DNA of 7,156 nucleotides from Veillonellaceae bacterium UBA5809 (GCA_002417965.1 DIDD01000141.1:1-7156), one strand, 5' to 3'. Positions 1-5,874 are shown, counted from the stretch's first letter. Made by a program: numbers and translations. Notes: a model not told the origin generated them from the sequence alone.

Positions 1-51
1 GTTCTATCTGCCCTATGTGTGACATTTGTCCGTCATCTGCGGCAGGCGTAG
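1..51 (+). CDS. Possible C-terminal tail of an upstream gene (partial)
   Basis: A + strand frame is open from the window edge to a TAG at 49-51 and encodes a short hydrophobic stretch ending in a basic tail (VRHLRQA), as the end of a membrane protein might. A second frame is open from 3 to a TAG at 72-74 and cannot be excluded; the third closes at 22. The intrinsic terminator that follows at 83-121 points in the + direction, which supports a + strand gene ending here, but too little is present to assign frame or function. Confidence 0.3.
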   Translation, partial: VLSALCVTFVRHLRQA

Positions 52-82
52 GAAAGAATCAGAAAAAAATTTAGGATCTATG

Positions 83-121
83 AGACACGGACAGTCAAAG
101 AATAGGACTCCGTGTCTTTTT
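83..121 (+). terminator. Intrinsic terminator of the upstream gene
   Basis: A perfect 9-bp stem is formed by AGACACGGA (83-91) and TCCGTGTCT (109-117), with a 17-nt loop and a T run at 117-121. The T run is on the 3' side of the + strand only, so it ends transcription coming from the left edge of the window. Confidence 0.8.
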
Positions 122-320
122 ATTATGGATTTTATTTATGACTGATTTCAATTTTGGGAATTTTATTAATGTTGTCCACGGGAGAGGGAAAAGAGCAGAT
201 AAATCTCTTTACAGTGTTCCAGCTAAAATTCATAAAAAAGAAAAAAATTGACAGAGTGGAGAACAGAATCCTTATTTTATCGAATTTTTTACTATGCAGT
301 GGAATTTAGTATCTCTGTTT
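122..320. other. AT-rich intergenic stretch, no gene seen
   Basis: This stretch is AT-rich and I find no coding sequence with a plausible ribosome binding site on either strand. It holds a weak candidate promoter (248-278) and a weak 6-bp inverted repeat, AAAGAG (190-195) with CTCTTT (205-210), which is too short to interpret. A frame opening at an ATG at 294 overlaps the next gene out of frame and has no Shine-Dalgarno sequence. Confidence 0.6.
248..278 (+). promoter_or_regulatory. Weak candidate promoter upstream of the 3D-domain gene
   Basis: A perfect -35 hexamer TTGACA (248-253) is followed by an AT-rich region with no clean -10. The best options are CTTATT at 17-nt spacing or TATTTT (273-278) at 19-nt spacing. 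It could act as a second, upstream start point in tandem with the better promoter at 321-349. Confidence 0.3.
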
Positions 321-349
321 TTGACGAAAATGGAGAGCGGTGGTAAAAT
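321..349 (+). promoter_or_regulatory. Sigma-A-type promoter of the 3D-domain gene, extended -10
   Basis: TTGACG (321-326) and TAAAAT (344-349) are separated by exactly 17 nt, and TGG directly precedes the -10, giving the extended TGn form. Predicted transcription start is near 356. A start there excludes the in-frame GTG at 340 as the initiation codon of the following gene and leaves a leader of about 26 nt. Confidence 0.7.
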
Positions 350-364
350 ACTACTGTATGTATC

Positions 365-372
365 AGGAGGTG
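365..372 (+). promoter_or_regulatory. Ribosome binding site that sets the start at 382
   Basis: AGGAGGTG is a near-perfect match to the anti-Shine-Dalgarno sequence. It lies upstream of the ATG at 382 and inside the longer open frame that begins at GTG 340, so it argues for the downstream start. Confidence 0.8.
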
Positions 373-381
373 GATTTCTTT

Positions 382-1419
382 ATGCGTTCTCTTACCAAGT
401 GTATTTGTGTAATGCTGCTGTGGGGCTTAAGTTTTACAGGGACATCGGCACAGAATTTATCAAGAGGAATGAGCGGAGATGCGGTAACAGCGCTGCAGAC
501 GGCACTCGCCGGTGCCGGTTATTTTGCTTTGACGGCTGACGGTGCTTATGGATCCGCCACTGTCAAAGCCGTATCTCTTTTTCAGTCAGATAAAGGACTT
601 TCTGTTACGGGTGTGGCAGATGATGATACACAGGAGGCCATACGCCGATCTGTAGGGAAAGGATACCGTCCGGGAGGCGGCGTTGTCATGGCAGAAGGAA
701 ATCAGGGAGACCTGGTTGCTGAATATCAGAGAAAACTGCAGAATGCCGGATATTTAAGCGGAGCGGCTGACGGCATTTACGGACCGGATATGGCAGAAGC
801 GGTGAAGCGTTTACAGAGAGAGCAGGGGATTCCTGTATCCGGAGTTATTGACGAAGAGACACTGGCATGGCTGAGCAGTGTGGGACAAAACAATAATCGT
901 ACTCCAGTTCCGCGCGGGGATATCATGATGCCGGGAAGTTCGGGCGGTCAGGTGGCGAAGCTGCAGAACCTGCTTCTGCTTCATGGATACAATCCAGGAA
1001 CAGCAGACGGTATATATGGCGCAGCCACGGCAGACGCGGTACGCATGCTTCAGGAGCGTTACGGACTCAGGGAAACAGGAAATGCAGATGCACAGGTATG
1101 GAATGTACTCCGCGGAGCTCCTGAGTTTTCGGGAAATTACAGAAAGTCTCTGGTGATGAGAGCTACGGCTTATACACCCTATGATCCGGGGAATACAGGC
1201 TATACAGCAGGCGGAAGTCTTGCAGGAAAAGGGCATGTGGCAGTAGATCCTTCGGTTATTCCTCTGGGAAGCATGGTATTTATTCAGGGATATGGATATG
1301 CCATTGCCGATGATATTGGAGGCAGTGTAACGGGACGCGTGATTGATGTGGGTGTTGACAGTCAGGAACAGGCTTATCAGTGGGGAAACCGGGAAGTTCA
1401 GGTTTATGTTGTGTCATAA
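382..1419 (+). CDS. Secreted cell-wall protein: three peptidoglycan-binding repeats plus 3D domain
   Basis: The product is 345 aa. Residues 1-23 form a signal peptide: basic start (R2, K6), hydrophobic core, and a TSA-Q cleavage site after A23. Three PG_binding_1 repeats follow at about 28-88, 103-165 and 187-245, each with the hallmark ADG-x-YG and a following helix (AVSLFQ, AVKRLQ, AVRMLQ). The C-terminal 3D domain (about 258-345) opens with ATAYTPYD and has the three namesake aspartates at D289 (VAVDP), D311 (ADDIGG) and D322 (VIDVG), followed by WGNREVQVYV. Such domains are double-psi barrels related to the MltA lytic-transglycosylase fold and occur in clostridial cell-wall hydrolases and Rpf/YabE-like proteins. 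It probably acts outside the membrane on peptidoglycan; whether it is catalytic cannot be read from the sequence. Promoter and terminator make it monocistronic. ATG 382 was preferred over GTG 340 because of the promoter, ribosome binding site and signal peptide. Confidence 0.88.
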   Translation: MRSLTKCICVMLLWGLSFTGTSAQNLSRGMSGDAVTALQTALAGAGYFALTADGAYGSATVKAVSLFQSDKGLSVTGVADDDTQEAIRRSVGKGYRPGGGVVMAEGNQGDLVAEYQRKLQNAGYLSGAADGIYGPDMAEAVKRLQREQGIPVSGVIDEETLAWLSSVGQNNNRTPVPRGDIMMPGSSGGQVAKLQNLLLLHGYNPGTADGIYGAATADAVRMLQERYGLRETGNADAQVWNVLRGAPEFSGNYRKSLVMRATAYTPYDPGNTGYTAGGSLAGKGHVAVDPSVIPLGSMVFIQGYGYAIADDIGGSVTGRVIDVGVDSQEQAYQWGNREVQVYVVS

Positions 1420-1423
1420 AGAG

Positions 1424-1452
1424 AAACAGACTGGGAGCAGTCTGTTTTTTTT
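1424..1452 (+). terminator. Strong intrinsic terminator after the 3D-domain gene
   Basis: A perfect 10-bp stem pairs AAACAGACTG (1424-1433) with CAGTCTGTTT (1438-1447) around a 4-nt GGAG loop. The T run spans 1445-1452. It starts 4 nt after the stop codon. Confidence 0.93.
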
Positions 1453-1462
1453 GAGCAGTCTG
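1435..1462 (+). repeat. 10-nt direct repeat overlapping the terminator
   Basis: GAGCAGTCTG occurs at 1435-1444, where it supplies the 3' arm of the terminator, and again at 1453-1462 just past the T run, an 18-nt period. The second copy could also pair with the terminator's left arm (CAGACTG, 1427-1433), but that alternative has no T tract after it. Confidence 0.6.
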
Positions 1463-1465
1463 CAG

Positions 1466-1494
1466 TTGCGCTTGCATATTGATTTTGTTACAAT
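1466..1494 (+). promoter_or_regulatory. Promoter of the glmU-prs-pth operon, extended -10
   Basis: TTGCGC (1466-1471) and TACAAT (1489-1494) are 17 nt apart, and TGT at 1486-1488 gives an extended -10. Predicted start is near 1501, leaving a leader of about 87 nt before glmU. It sits directly behind the previous terminator, as expected for a new unit. Confidence 0.65.
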
Positions 1495-1533
1495 AATTGC
1501 GTAACGGGAAAATTTGAGCGCTGAATAATTGAC

Positions 1534-1561
1534 ATGTCTGCCGAGAAAAAACGGCAGACAT
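1534..1561 (+). promoter_or_regulatory. Perfect hairpin in the glmU leader
   Basis: ATGTCTGCCG (1534-1543) and CGGCAGACAT (1552-1561) pair over 10 bp around an A-rich 8-nt loop. No T tract follows, so it is not a normal terminator. It lies between the predicted transcription start and the glmU ribosome binding site (1576-1582), about 15 nt from the latter. Possible roles are a 5' stabilising stem, a protein binding site or part of a larger control structure; none can be chosen from sequence alone. Confidence 0.7.
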
Positions 1562-1575
1562 CATGCTGTATTTAC

Positions 1576-1582
1576 GGGAGGA
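1576..1582 (+). promoter_or_regulatory. Ribosome binding site that sets the glmU start at 1588
   Basis: GGGAGGA sits 5 nt before the ATG at 1588. The upstream in-frame ATG at 1534 has no Shine-Dalgarno sequence and is buried in the leader hairpin. Confidence 0.8.
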
Positions 1583-1587
1583 ACGTC

Positions 1588-2964
1588 ATGGAAGATGTGG
1601 CTGCGGTTATTCTGGCTGCAGGAAAAGGGACGAGGATGAAATCTGATCGGCCCAAGGTATTGCATGAAGTATGCGGAAGATCAATGGTGGAGCAGGTCAT
1701 ACATACAGCCGGCGAGGCCGGGTGCCGCCGCTGTATTGTGATTACTGGATTTAAAGGGCAGGATGTACGTAATGCTATTTGTGAACCGGTTGAATTTGTT
1801 GATCAGGCTGAACAGATGGGAACAGGACATGCTGTTCTCCAGACAGAACCCCTTCTGGATGGGGCCAGAGAACAATATGTGTTGGTGATATGCGGAGATA
1901 CGCCATTGCTCCGTGCAGAAACGCTGCAGGGACTGATTGATGCATGCTGCCGTCATCATGCATCAGCTTCGGTATTAACGGCAGTGATGGAGAATCCTAA
2001 CGGCTATGGAAGAATTATCCGTGACGCAGGAGGAGCCATGAAATCCATTGTGGAGCAAAAGGACGGGAATCCCGATGAGTTGGCCGTACATGAAGTAAAT
2101 ACCGGTACTTACTGTTTTGAAGTCAGAGCGCTGTTTGAGGCACTGCATCAGGTCAAAAATGATAATGTCCAAGGAGAATATTATCTTACTGATGTTTTTA
2201 GTATTTTGATCCGTGAAGGGCAGACGGTGATTCCTGTTGAGGCAAAATCTCCGGAAGAAACATTGGGTGTAAACTCCCGACGGCAGCTTTCAGAAGCAGA
2301 CCATGTCCTTAGAAGACGCAAAATTTTTGAGTTGATGGACAGCGGGGTCTCTGTTATTGATCCCGATCATACGTATATTGGACAGGATGTAAAAATTGGG
2401 CAGGACTCTATTTTATATCCGGGCTGTATACTTGAGGGCAGTACGGTTATCGGAAAGCACTGCATCATAGGTCCCAATACCCATGTATGCGATTTTCGCT
2501 GCGGTAATTTCTGCCGCCTTGAATCTGTATATGCGCATAACTGCAGCATGGGGGACAGAAATGAAGCCGGGCCTTTTGTTCATCTCCGGCCGCAGACACA
2601 GATCGGAAATGATGTCAAAATAGGAAATTTTGTTGAAATTAAAAATTCTGTCATTGGAGATCATTCCAAGCTTCCCCACTTAATTTATTGTGGTGATGCA
2701 GATATGGGTTCCCGGGTTAATATGGGGTGCGGATCAGTAACTGTTAATTTTGACGGAAACCGTAAACATAGGACAAAAATCGGAGATCATGCATTTATCG
2801 GGTGCAACACCAATCTGGTGGCACCGGTGGCCATTGGTCAACGTGCTTTTACGGCGGCAGGCTCGACGATTACCAGAGATGTTCCAGAAAATGCCTTGGC
2901 GGTAGGACGGTCCCGTCAGAAGAATATTGAAAACTGGGTTCAAAAAGACACTTATAAAGAATAA
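1588..2964 (+). CDS. glmU: Bifunctional UDP-GlcNAc pyrophosphorylase / glucosamine-1-P acetyltransferase
   Basis: GlmU acetylates glucosamine-1-phosphate with acetyl-CoA and then couples it to UTP, giving UDP-GlcNAc for peptidoglycan and wall polymers; it is cytoplasmic and trimeric in known members. The product is 458 aa, normal for the family. The N-terminal uridylyltransferase domain (about 1-230) shows LAAGKGTRM (9-17), PKVLH, QMGTGHA, CGDTPLL, GYGRI, EVNTGTY and QGEYYLTD. The C-terminal left-handed beta-helix (about 250-445) keeps the acetyltransferase residues of E. coli GlmU at +1 numbering: R334, K352, H364 (catalytic), Y367, N378, N387 and K393. Two departures are C381 where E. coli has Ala380 and F388 where it has Tyr387. 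The protein has 17 cysteines, many in the beta-helix. It is the first gene of the run, followed by prs after 57 nt. ATG 1588 is chosen by its ribosome binding site and the usual family N-terminus. Confidence 0.96.
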   Translation: MEDVAAVILAAGKGTRMKSDRPKVLHEVCGRSMVEQVIHTAGEAGCRRCIVITGFKGQDVRNAICEPVEFVDQAEQMGTGHAVLQTEPLLDGAREQYVLVICGDTPLLRAETLQGLIDACCRHHASASVLTAVMENPNGYGRIIRDAGGAMKSIVEQKDGNPDELAVHEVNTGTYCFEVRALFEALHQVKNDNVQGEYYLTDVFSILIREGQTVIPVEAKSPEETLGVNSRRQLSEADHVLRRRKIFELMDSGVSVIDPDHTYIGQDVKIGQDSILYPGCILEGSTVIGKHCIIGPNTHVCDFRCGNFCRLESVYAHNCSMGDRNEAGPFVHLRPQTQIGNDVKIGNFVEIKNSVIGDHSKLPHLIYCGDADMGSRVNMGCGSVTVNFDGNRKHRTKIGDHAFIGCNTNLVAPVAIGQRAFTAAGSTITRDVPENALAVGRSRQKNIENWVQKDTYKE

Positions 2965-3021
2965 ATCTGGACAGATTATAAAAATAAATACCGGTTTACG
3001 CACATAAAAGAGGGGATAGCA

Positions 3022-3981
3022 ATGGCAATTGAAGACGGAATGAAATTAAAAATTTTTACAGGAACTGCCCATCCGGCATTGGCTAAAGAAATTTCTGATT
3101 ATATAGGGATTCCTTTGGGAAAGGCATTCTGCGGACGTTTTAATAACGGCGAAATTCAAGTTATGGTTAATGAAAGTGTCCGGGGAAAAGATGTATTTAT
3201 TATTCAGCCTACAGGGAATCCTGTGAATGATAATCTCATGGAACTTCTGATCACCGTAGATGCATTAAAGCGGGCTTCTGCCCGCCATATTACAGCAGTC
3301 GTTCCTTATTATGGATATGCCAGACAAGACCGCAAGACCCGGGGAAGAGAACCCATCAGTGCTAAATTGGTGGCAGATTTGATGTCCAAGGCGGGAGTCA
3401 CGAGAGTTGTGACTATGGATCTTCATGCCGGGCAGATTCAAGGATTTTTTGATGTGCCTGTAGATCATCTGATGTCAGCGTCCCTTCTGGCCAACTATAT
3501 TAAAACCAAGCATATGGAAGATTTGACCATTGTATCGCCTGATCTGGGAGGAGTCACGAGAGCCAGAGAACTGGCTGACCGCGTAGGAGCACCGATTGCC
3601 ATTATTGAAAAAAGAAGACCTCAGCCCGGTGTGGCAAAAGTCATGAATATTATCGGCAATGTAGAAGGAAGAAACTGCATTATTGTAGACGATATTGTGG
3701 ATACAGCAGGTTCCCTTTGTGAAGGAGCTAAAGCACTGGAAAAATTCGGGGCAAAGTCTGTCTATGCGGCTGTATGTCATCCGGTTTTGACAGAACCGGC
3801 GACAGAAAGAATCCGTGAGTCTGTTATCAAAGAATTGATTGTAACCAACTCACTGCCTATTCCCAAGGAAAAAATGCAGCCCAAGCTGACGGTTCTTTCC
3901 GTGGCGCCTCTTCTGGGAGAAGCAATTATGCGCATTTTCCATGATGTTTCGGTGAGTCAGCTTTTTGACGACAAAAACTGA
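3022..3981 (+). CDS. prs: Ribose-phosphate pyrophosphokinase (PRPP synthetase), class I
   Basis: Prs transfers pyrophosphate from ATP to ribose-5-phosphate, making PRPP for purine, pyrimidine, NAD, His and Trp synthesis. The product is 319 aa, a typical class I length. Visible motifs, in order: an N-terminal phosphoribosyltransferase-like fold (KIFTGTAHPALA), FNNGE, the ATP-binding flexible loop YYGYARQDRKTRGREPISAK, the metal-binding stretch DLHAGQIQGFFDVPVDH (D133, H135), KRRP, and the PRPP loop VDDIVDTAGS starting at V222. Nothing essential appears missing. AGGGG (3011-3015) lies 6 nt before ATG 3022, which favours this start over the internal Met at 3040, where homologous sequence begins. 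No terminator or convincing promoter lies in the 57-nt gap after glmU, so the two are probably co-transcribed. The stop codon overlaps the next start by one base. Confidence 0.97.
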   Translation: MAIEDGMKLKIFTGTAHPALAKEISDYIGIPLGKAFCGRFNNGEIQVMVNESVRGKDVFIIQPTGNPVNDNLMELLITVDALKRASARHITAVVPYYGYARQDRKTRGREPISAKLVADLMSKAGVTRVVTMDLHAGQIQGFFDVPVDHLMSASLLANYIKTKHMEDLTIVSPDLGGVTRARELADRVGAPIAIIEKRRPQPGVAKVMNIIGNVEGRNCIIVDDIVDTAGSLCEGAKALEKFGAKSVYAAVCHPVLTEPATERIRESVIKELIVTNSLPIPKEKMQPKLTVLSVAPLLGEAIMRIFHDVSVSQLFDDKN

Positions 3982-4553
3982 TGAAACTGATTGTGGGACT
4001 GGGGAATCCAGGAACTGAATATGAACATACCAGGCATAATATCGGATTTGATGTAGTGGATATACTGGCATTCCGGCAGGGAACTGCCCCATGGAAGAAT
4101 GCCATGAAATCCCAGGTAACATCCTTTACGTCCTCGGGAGAAAAAATTCTTTTGGTAAAACCTGTGACCTATATGAATGCCAGCGGGGAAGCTGTCGGAG
4201 AAATAGCGCATTATTATAAAGTTGCTTCTGAAGATATTTTCGTAGTTTGTGATGATCTTGACCTCCCTCCTGGAAATGTAAGAATCCGCCTGCAGGGTGC
4301 GGCAGGCGGCCATAATGGAATCCGTTCCCTGATTTCGCACTTGGGAACAGAGCATTTTAACCGATTCCGTATTGGAATCGGTCATCCTTCAGGACACCGC
4401 TCTGTGGTGGATCATGTGCTTTCCCGTCCGGAAGGAGAAGAAGCTCTTTTAATCAAAAATGCAGAAAATCGTGTGGCTGATGCTCTGGAGAGCGCATTGG
4501 AAAACGGCATGGATAAGGCCATGAATCAATTCAATTCCCGGCGGACCCGGTGA
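3981..4553 (+). CDS. pth: Peptidyl-tRNA hydrolase
   Basis: Pth cleaves the ester bond of peptidyl-tRNAs that drop off the ribosome, recycling tRNA in the cytoplasm. The product is 190 aa, standard for bacterial Pth. Motifs: IVGLGNPG with N9, TRHNIGF with the catalytic H19, KPVTYMNASG with M65 and N66, the DDLDLPPGNVRIR stretch with D91, and GGHNGIRS with N112. These match the active-site set of E. coli Pth (N10, H20, M67, N68, D93, N114). The start overlaps the prs stop in a TGATG arrangement, and no good Shine-Dalgarno sequence precedes it, so translation probably depends on re-initiation by ribosomes finishing prs. In many Bacillota pth is followed by mfd; here a nucleotide kinase gene follows instead. 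Confidence 0.96.
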   Translation: MKLIVGLGNPGTEYEHTRHNIGFDVVDILAFRQGTAPWKNAMKSQVTSFTSSGEKILLVKPVTYMNASGEAVGEIAHYYKVASEDIFVVCDDLDLPPGNVRIRLQGAAGGHNGIRSLISHLGTEHFNRFRIGIGHPSGHRSVVDHVLSRPEGEEALLIKNAENRVADALESALENGMDKAMNQFNSRRTR

Positions 4554-4573
4554 ACGGACAGAAAATCACGAAC

Positions 4574-4580
4574 GGGGGAA
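4574..4580 (+). promoter_or_regulatory. Ribosome binding site that sets the kinase start at 4586
   Basis: GGGGGAA lies 5 nt before ATG 4586. The longer frame begins at a GTG at 4550 that overlaps the pth stop (GTGA) but has no recognisable ribosome binding site, and its extra 12 residues lie before the usual family N-terminus. Confidence 0.65.
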
Positions 4581-4585
4581 AGACT

Positions 4586-5272
4586 ATGAGCCTTGGAAAA
4601 TTGATTGTATTTGAGGGAATTGACGGGAGCGGAAAGGCTACACAGGCCGGACTCTTGGCAGACTCATTAAGAGACCAAGGTGAGAATGTGATGGAAATTT
4701 CGTTTCCTGACTATAAAAGTCCGGCATCCACGCTGGTCAGAATGTATCTGGACGGGCGCTTCGGATCTGATCCCGATTCAGTGAATCCTTATACAGCCTC
4801 CCTTTTTTATGCAGTAGACCGGTTTGCTTCTTTCCGTATAAAATGGGAGTCTTTTTATCTTTCGGGAGGGATTGTGATTGCAGACAGGTATACAACGAGC
4901 AATATGGTGCATCAGATGACTAAATATGATGATCCGGGAGAGCGCAGCCAGTTTTTGTCATGGCTGGAAGATACAGAATATGATAAAATGGGTCTGCCCC
5001 GTCCGGATGCGGTATTTCTGCTTGATGTACCTCTTTCTGTGTCTCTTCAACTGGTCCGGGCGCGAAATGCCGGGGGCAGGCCGTCGGATATTCATGAAAA
5101 AGATCCAAAATATATGAGCCGGTGCTATGAAGCCTATGACAGACTGTCCCGCCGGTACGGATGGATCCGTATTGCCTGTACGCAGCCAGAGGGGATGCTG
5201 AAGTCTGAAAAAGAAATTGCAGACGATGTTCTGACACATGTGTGCGGTTTGCTGAAAGATCGGAAGGGATAG
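4586..5272 (+). CDS. tmk: Thymidylate kinase family protein (probable dTMP kinase)
   Basis: The product is 228 aa, in the range for dTMP kinases, which phosphorylate dTMP to dTDP. It begins with the beta-strand and P-loop LIVFEGIDGSGKATQ (6-20), followed by FPDYKSP, a helix with VNPYTASLFYAVDRFAS, the DRY-type motif ADRYTTSN (D100, R101, Y102), a LID-like arginine segment VRARNAGGRPSDIHEKD (about 157-173), and a C-terminal helix. The P-loop ends in Lys-Ala-Thr (K17, A18, T19), so the usual Ser/Thr after the Walker lysine is Ala. I believe related clostridial proteins share GKAT, but that is memory, not a search. The overall pattern (AVDRFAS, ADRYTTSN, EYDKMGLPRPD) suggests a clostridial subfamily that may be the main dTMP kinase or a paralogue with another nucleoside monophosphate substrate. 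The start is 32 nt after the pth stop. The gene symbol is by family only. Confidence 0.8.
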   Translation: MSLGKLIVFEGIDGSGKATQAGLLADSLRDQGENVMEISFPDYKSPASTLVRMYLDGRFGSDPDSVNPYTASLFYAVDRFASFRIKWESFYLSGGIVIADRYTTSNMVHQMTKYDDPGERSQFLSWLEDTEYDKMGLPRPDAVFLLDVPLSVSLQLVRARNAGGRPSDIHEKDPKYMSRCYEAYDRLSRRYGWIRIACTQPEGMLKSEKEIADDVLTHVCGLLKDRKG

Positions 5273-5279
5273 TGCCGTC

Positions 5280-5663
5280 ATGGACGCAGAATGGGCCGGG
5301 AAACTTGTCAATTTTATACCAGCAGCGCTGCTGGCGGTTGCCTGTATTATTCTCTATGACGGGTCCCTTGGACGTTCTGTACTTTATGTTTTTTCTTACA
5401 TCATAGGATCATTTGGCTTTGTCAGCTTTGTCAGCCTTCATGGAATGTATCAGATTTATACATCAATGTACTGGGATCCTTATATAGTATTAAACTGGGG
5501 ATTAATCAGCTCTGATATATGGTTTTTTGGACAGATTTGGGCAGGCCGCCTGAAGCGGGAAGAAAAAGAGTTTCCGGAAACACAGTTAGACCGATTTTGG
5601 AAAATATTTTTTTTATTGCTTTGTGCAGTGACAATATTGGGGATCTGCGGTGTTTTGGTATAG
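5280..5663 (+). CDS. Small multi-pass membrane protein, function unknown
   Basis: I do not recognise this 127-aa protein. It has about four hydrophobic segments, near residues 9-26, 33-53, 67-88 and 106-127. A charged loop at 89-105 (RLKREEKEFPETQLDR) is probably cytoplasmic by the positive-inside rule, which would place both termini outside. The segment between helices two and three is aromatic-rich (MYQIYTSMYWDPY). There is no signal peptide or catalytic motif. It starts 7 nt after the kinase stop, with a moderate ribosome binding site GGAAGGG (5262-5268) inside the end of the kinase gene, so it is probably the last gene of the glmU run. No clear terminator follows before the rib promoter. 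It could be a real but poorly conserved gene; composition looks like its neighbours. Confidence 0.7.
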   Translation: MDAEWAGKLVNFIPAALLAVACIILYDGSLGRSVLYVFSYIIGSFGFVSFVSLHGMYQIYTSMYWDPYIVLNWGLISSDIWFFGQIWAGRLKREEKEFPETQLDRFWKIFFLLLCAVTILGICGVLV

Positions 5664-5691
5664 CCTCTCCGGTGAACTTTCTTGAAAACCA

Positions 5692-5720
5692 TTGCTTTTT
5701 TGTATTTCTTTGCTTATAAT
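5692..5720 (+). promoter_or_regulatory. Promoter of the riboflavin operon
   Basis: TTGCTT (5692-5697) and a perfect TATAAT (5715-5720) are separated by 17 nt. Predicted start is near 5727, about 11 nt before the first paired base of the riboswitch. Confidence 0.75.
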
Positions 5721-5737
5721 AATAAAAACAATATATT

Positions 5738-5844
5738 CTCTTCAGGGAAGGGTGAAAATCCTTACCGGTGGTAAAAGCCCACGAGCCGCATGGCAGACCT
5801 GGTGTAATTCCGGGGCCGACAGTATAGTCTGGATGAAAGAAGAG
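5738..5844 (+). ncRNA. FMN riboswitch aptamer (RFN element)
   Basis: The sequence follows the RFN consensus closely: TTCAGGG, then AGGGTGAAAATCC, ACCGGTGGTAAAAGCCC, CGAGCC, a variable arm, TGGTGTAATTCC, GCCGACAGTATAGTCTGGATG and AAGAAGAG. P1 closes with CTCTTC (5738-5743) and GAAGAG (5839-5844); P2 pairs AAGG (5748-5751) with CCTT (5760-5763). FMN binding is established for this class, where it turns down riboflavin synthesis or uptake genes. The position directly ahead of ribD fits. The expression platform is given separately. Confidence 0.96.
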
Positions 5845-5874
5845 CCATTGATGAAGTATGTCTTTTTATCGATG

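Noticed and set aside
190..210. Small inverted repeat AAAGAG/CTCTTT as an operator
   Set aside because: A 6-bp AT-rich stem with a 9-nt loop is expected by chance in such a sequence, and it is far from the best promoter.
294..539. An 81-codon + strand frame starting at ATG 294
   Set aside because: It has no ribosome binding site, overlaps the 3D-domain gene out of frame, and its start lies upstream of the best promoter.
811..1236. A 141-codon minus-strand frame inside the 3D-domain gene
   Set aside because: It is the antisense shadow of a clear three-repeat coding region; its Cys/His/Ser-rich translation matches nothing and no minus-strand ribosome binding site stands out.
2965..3021. Separate promoter for prs
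   Set aside because: A TGGACA-like stretch follows the glmU stop, but there is no -10 at a workable distance, and the short gap suggests read-through from glmU.
3957..4385. A 142-codon minus-strand frame over pth
   Set aside because: It overlaps well-conserved Pth catalytic motifs and the prs-pth junction; it is best explained as a shadow frame.
5661..5705. Possible terminator between the membrane gene and the rib promoter
   Set aside because: GGT (5671-5673) and ACC (5688-5690) flank an unpaired interior before a T-rich stretch, but no stem longer than 3 bp forms, so I cannot support a terminator.
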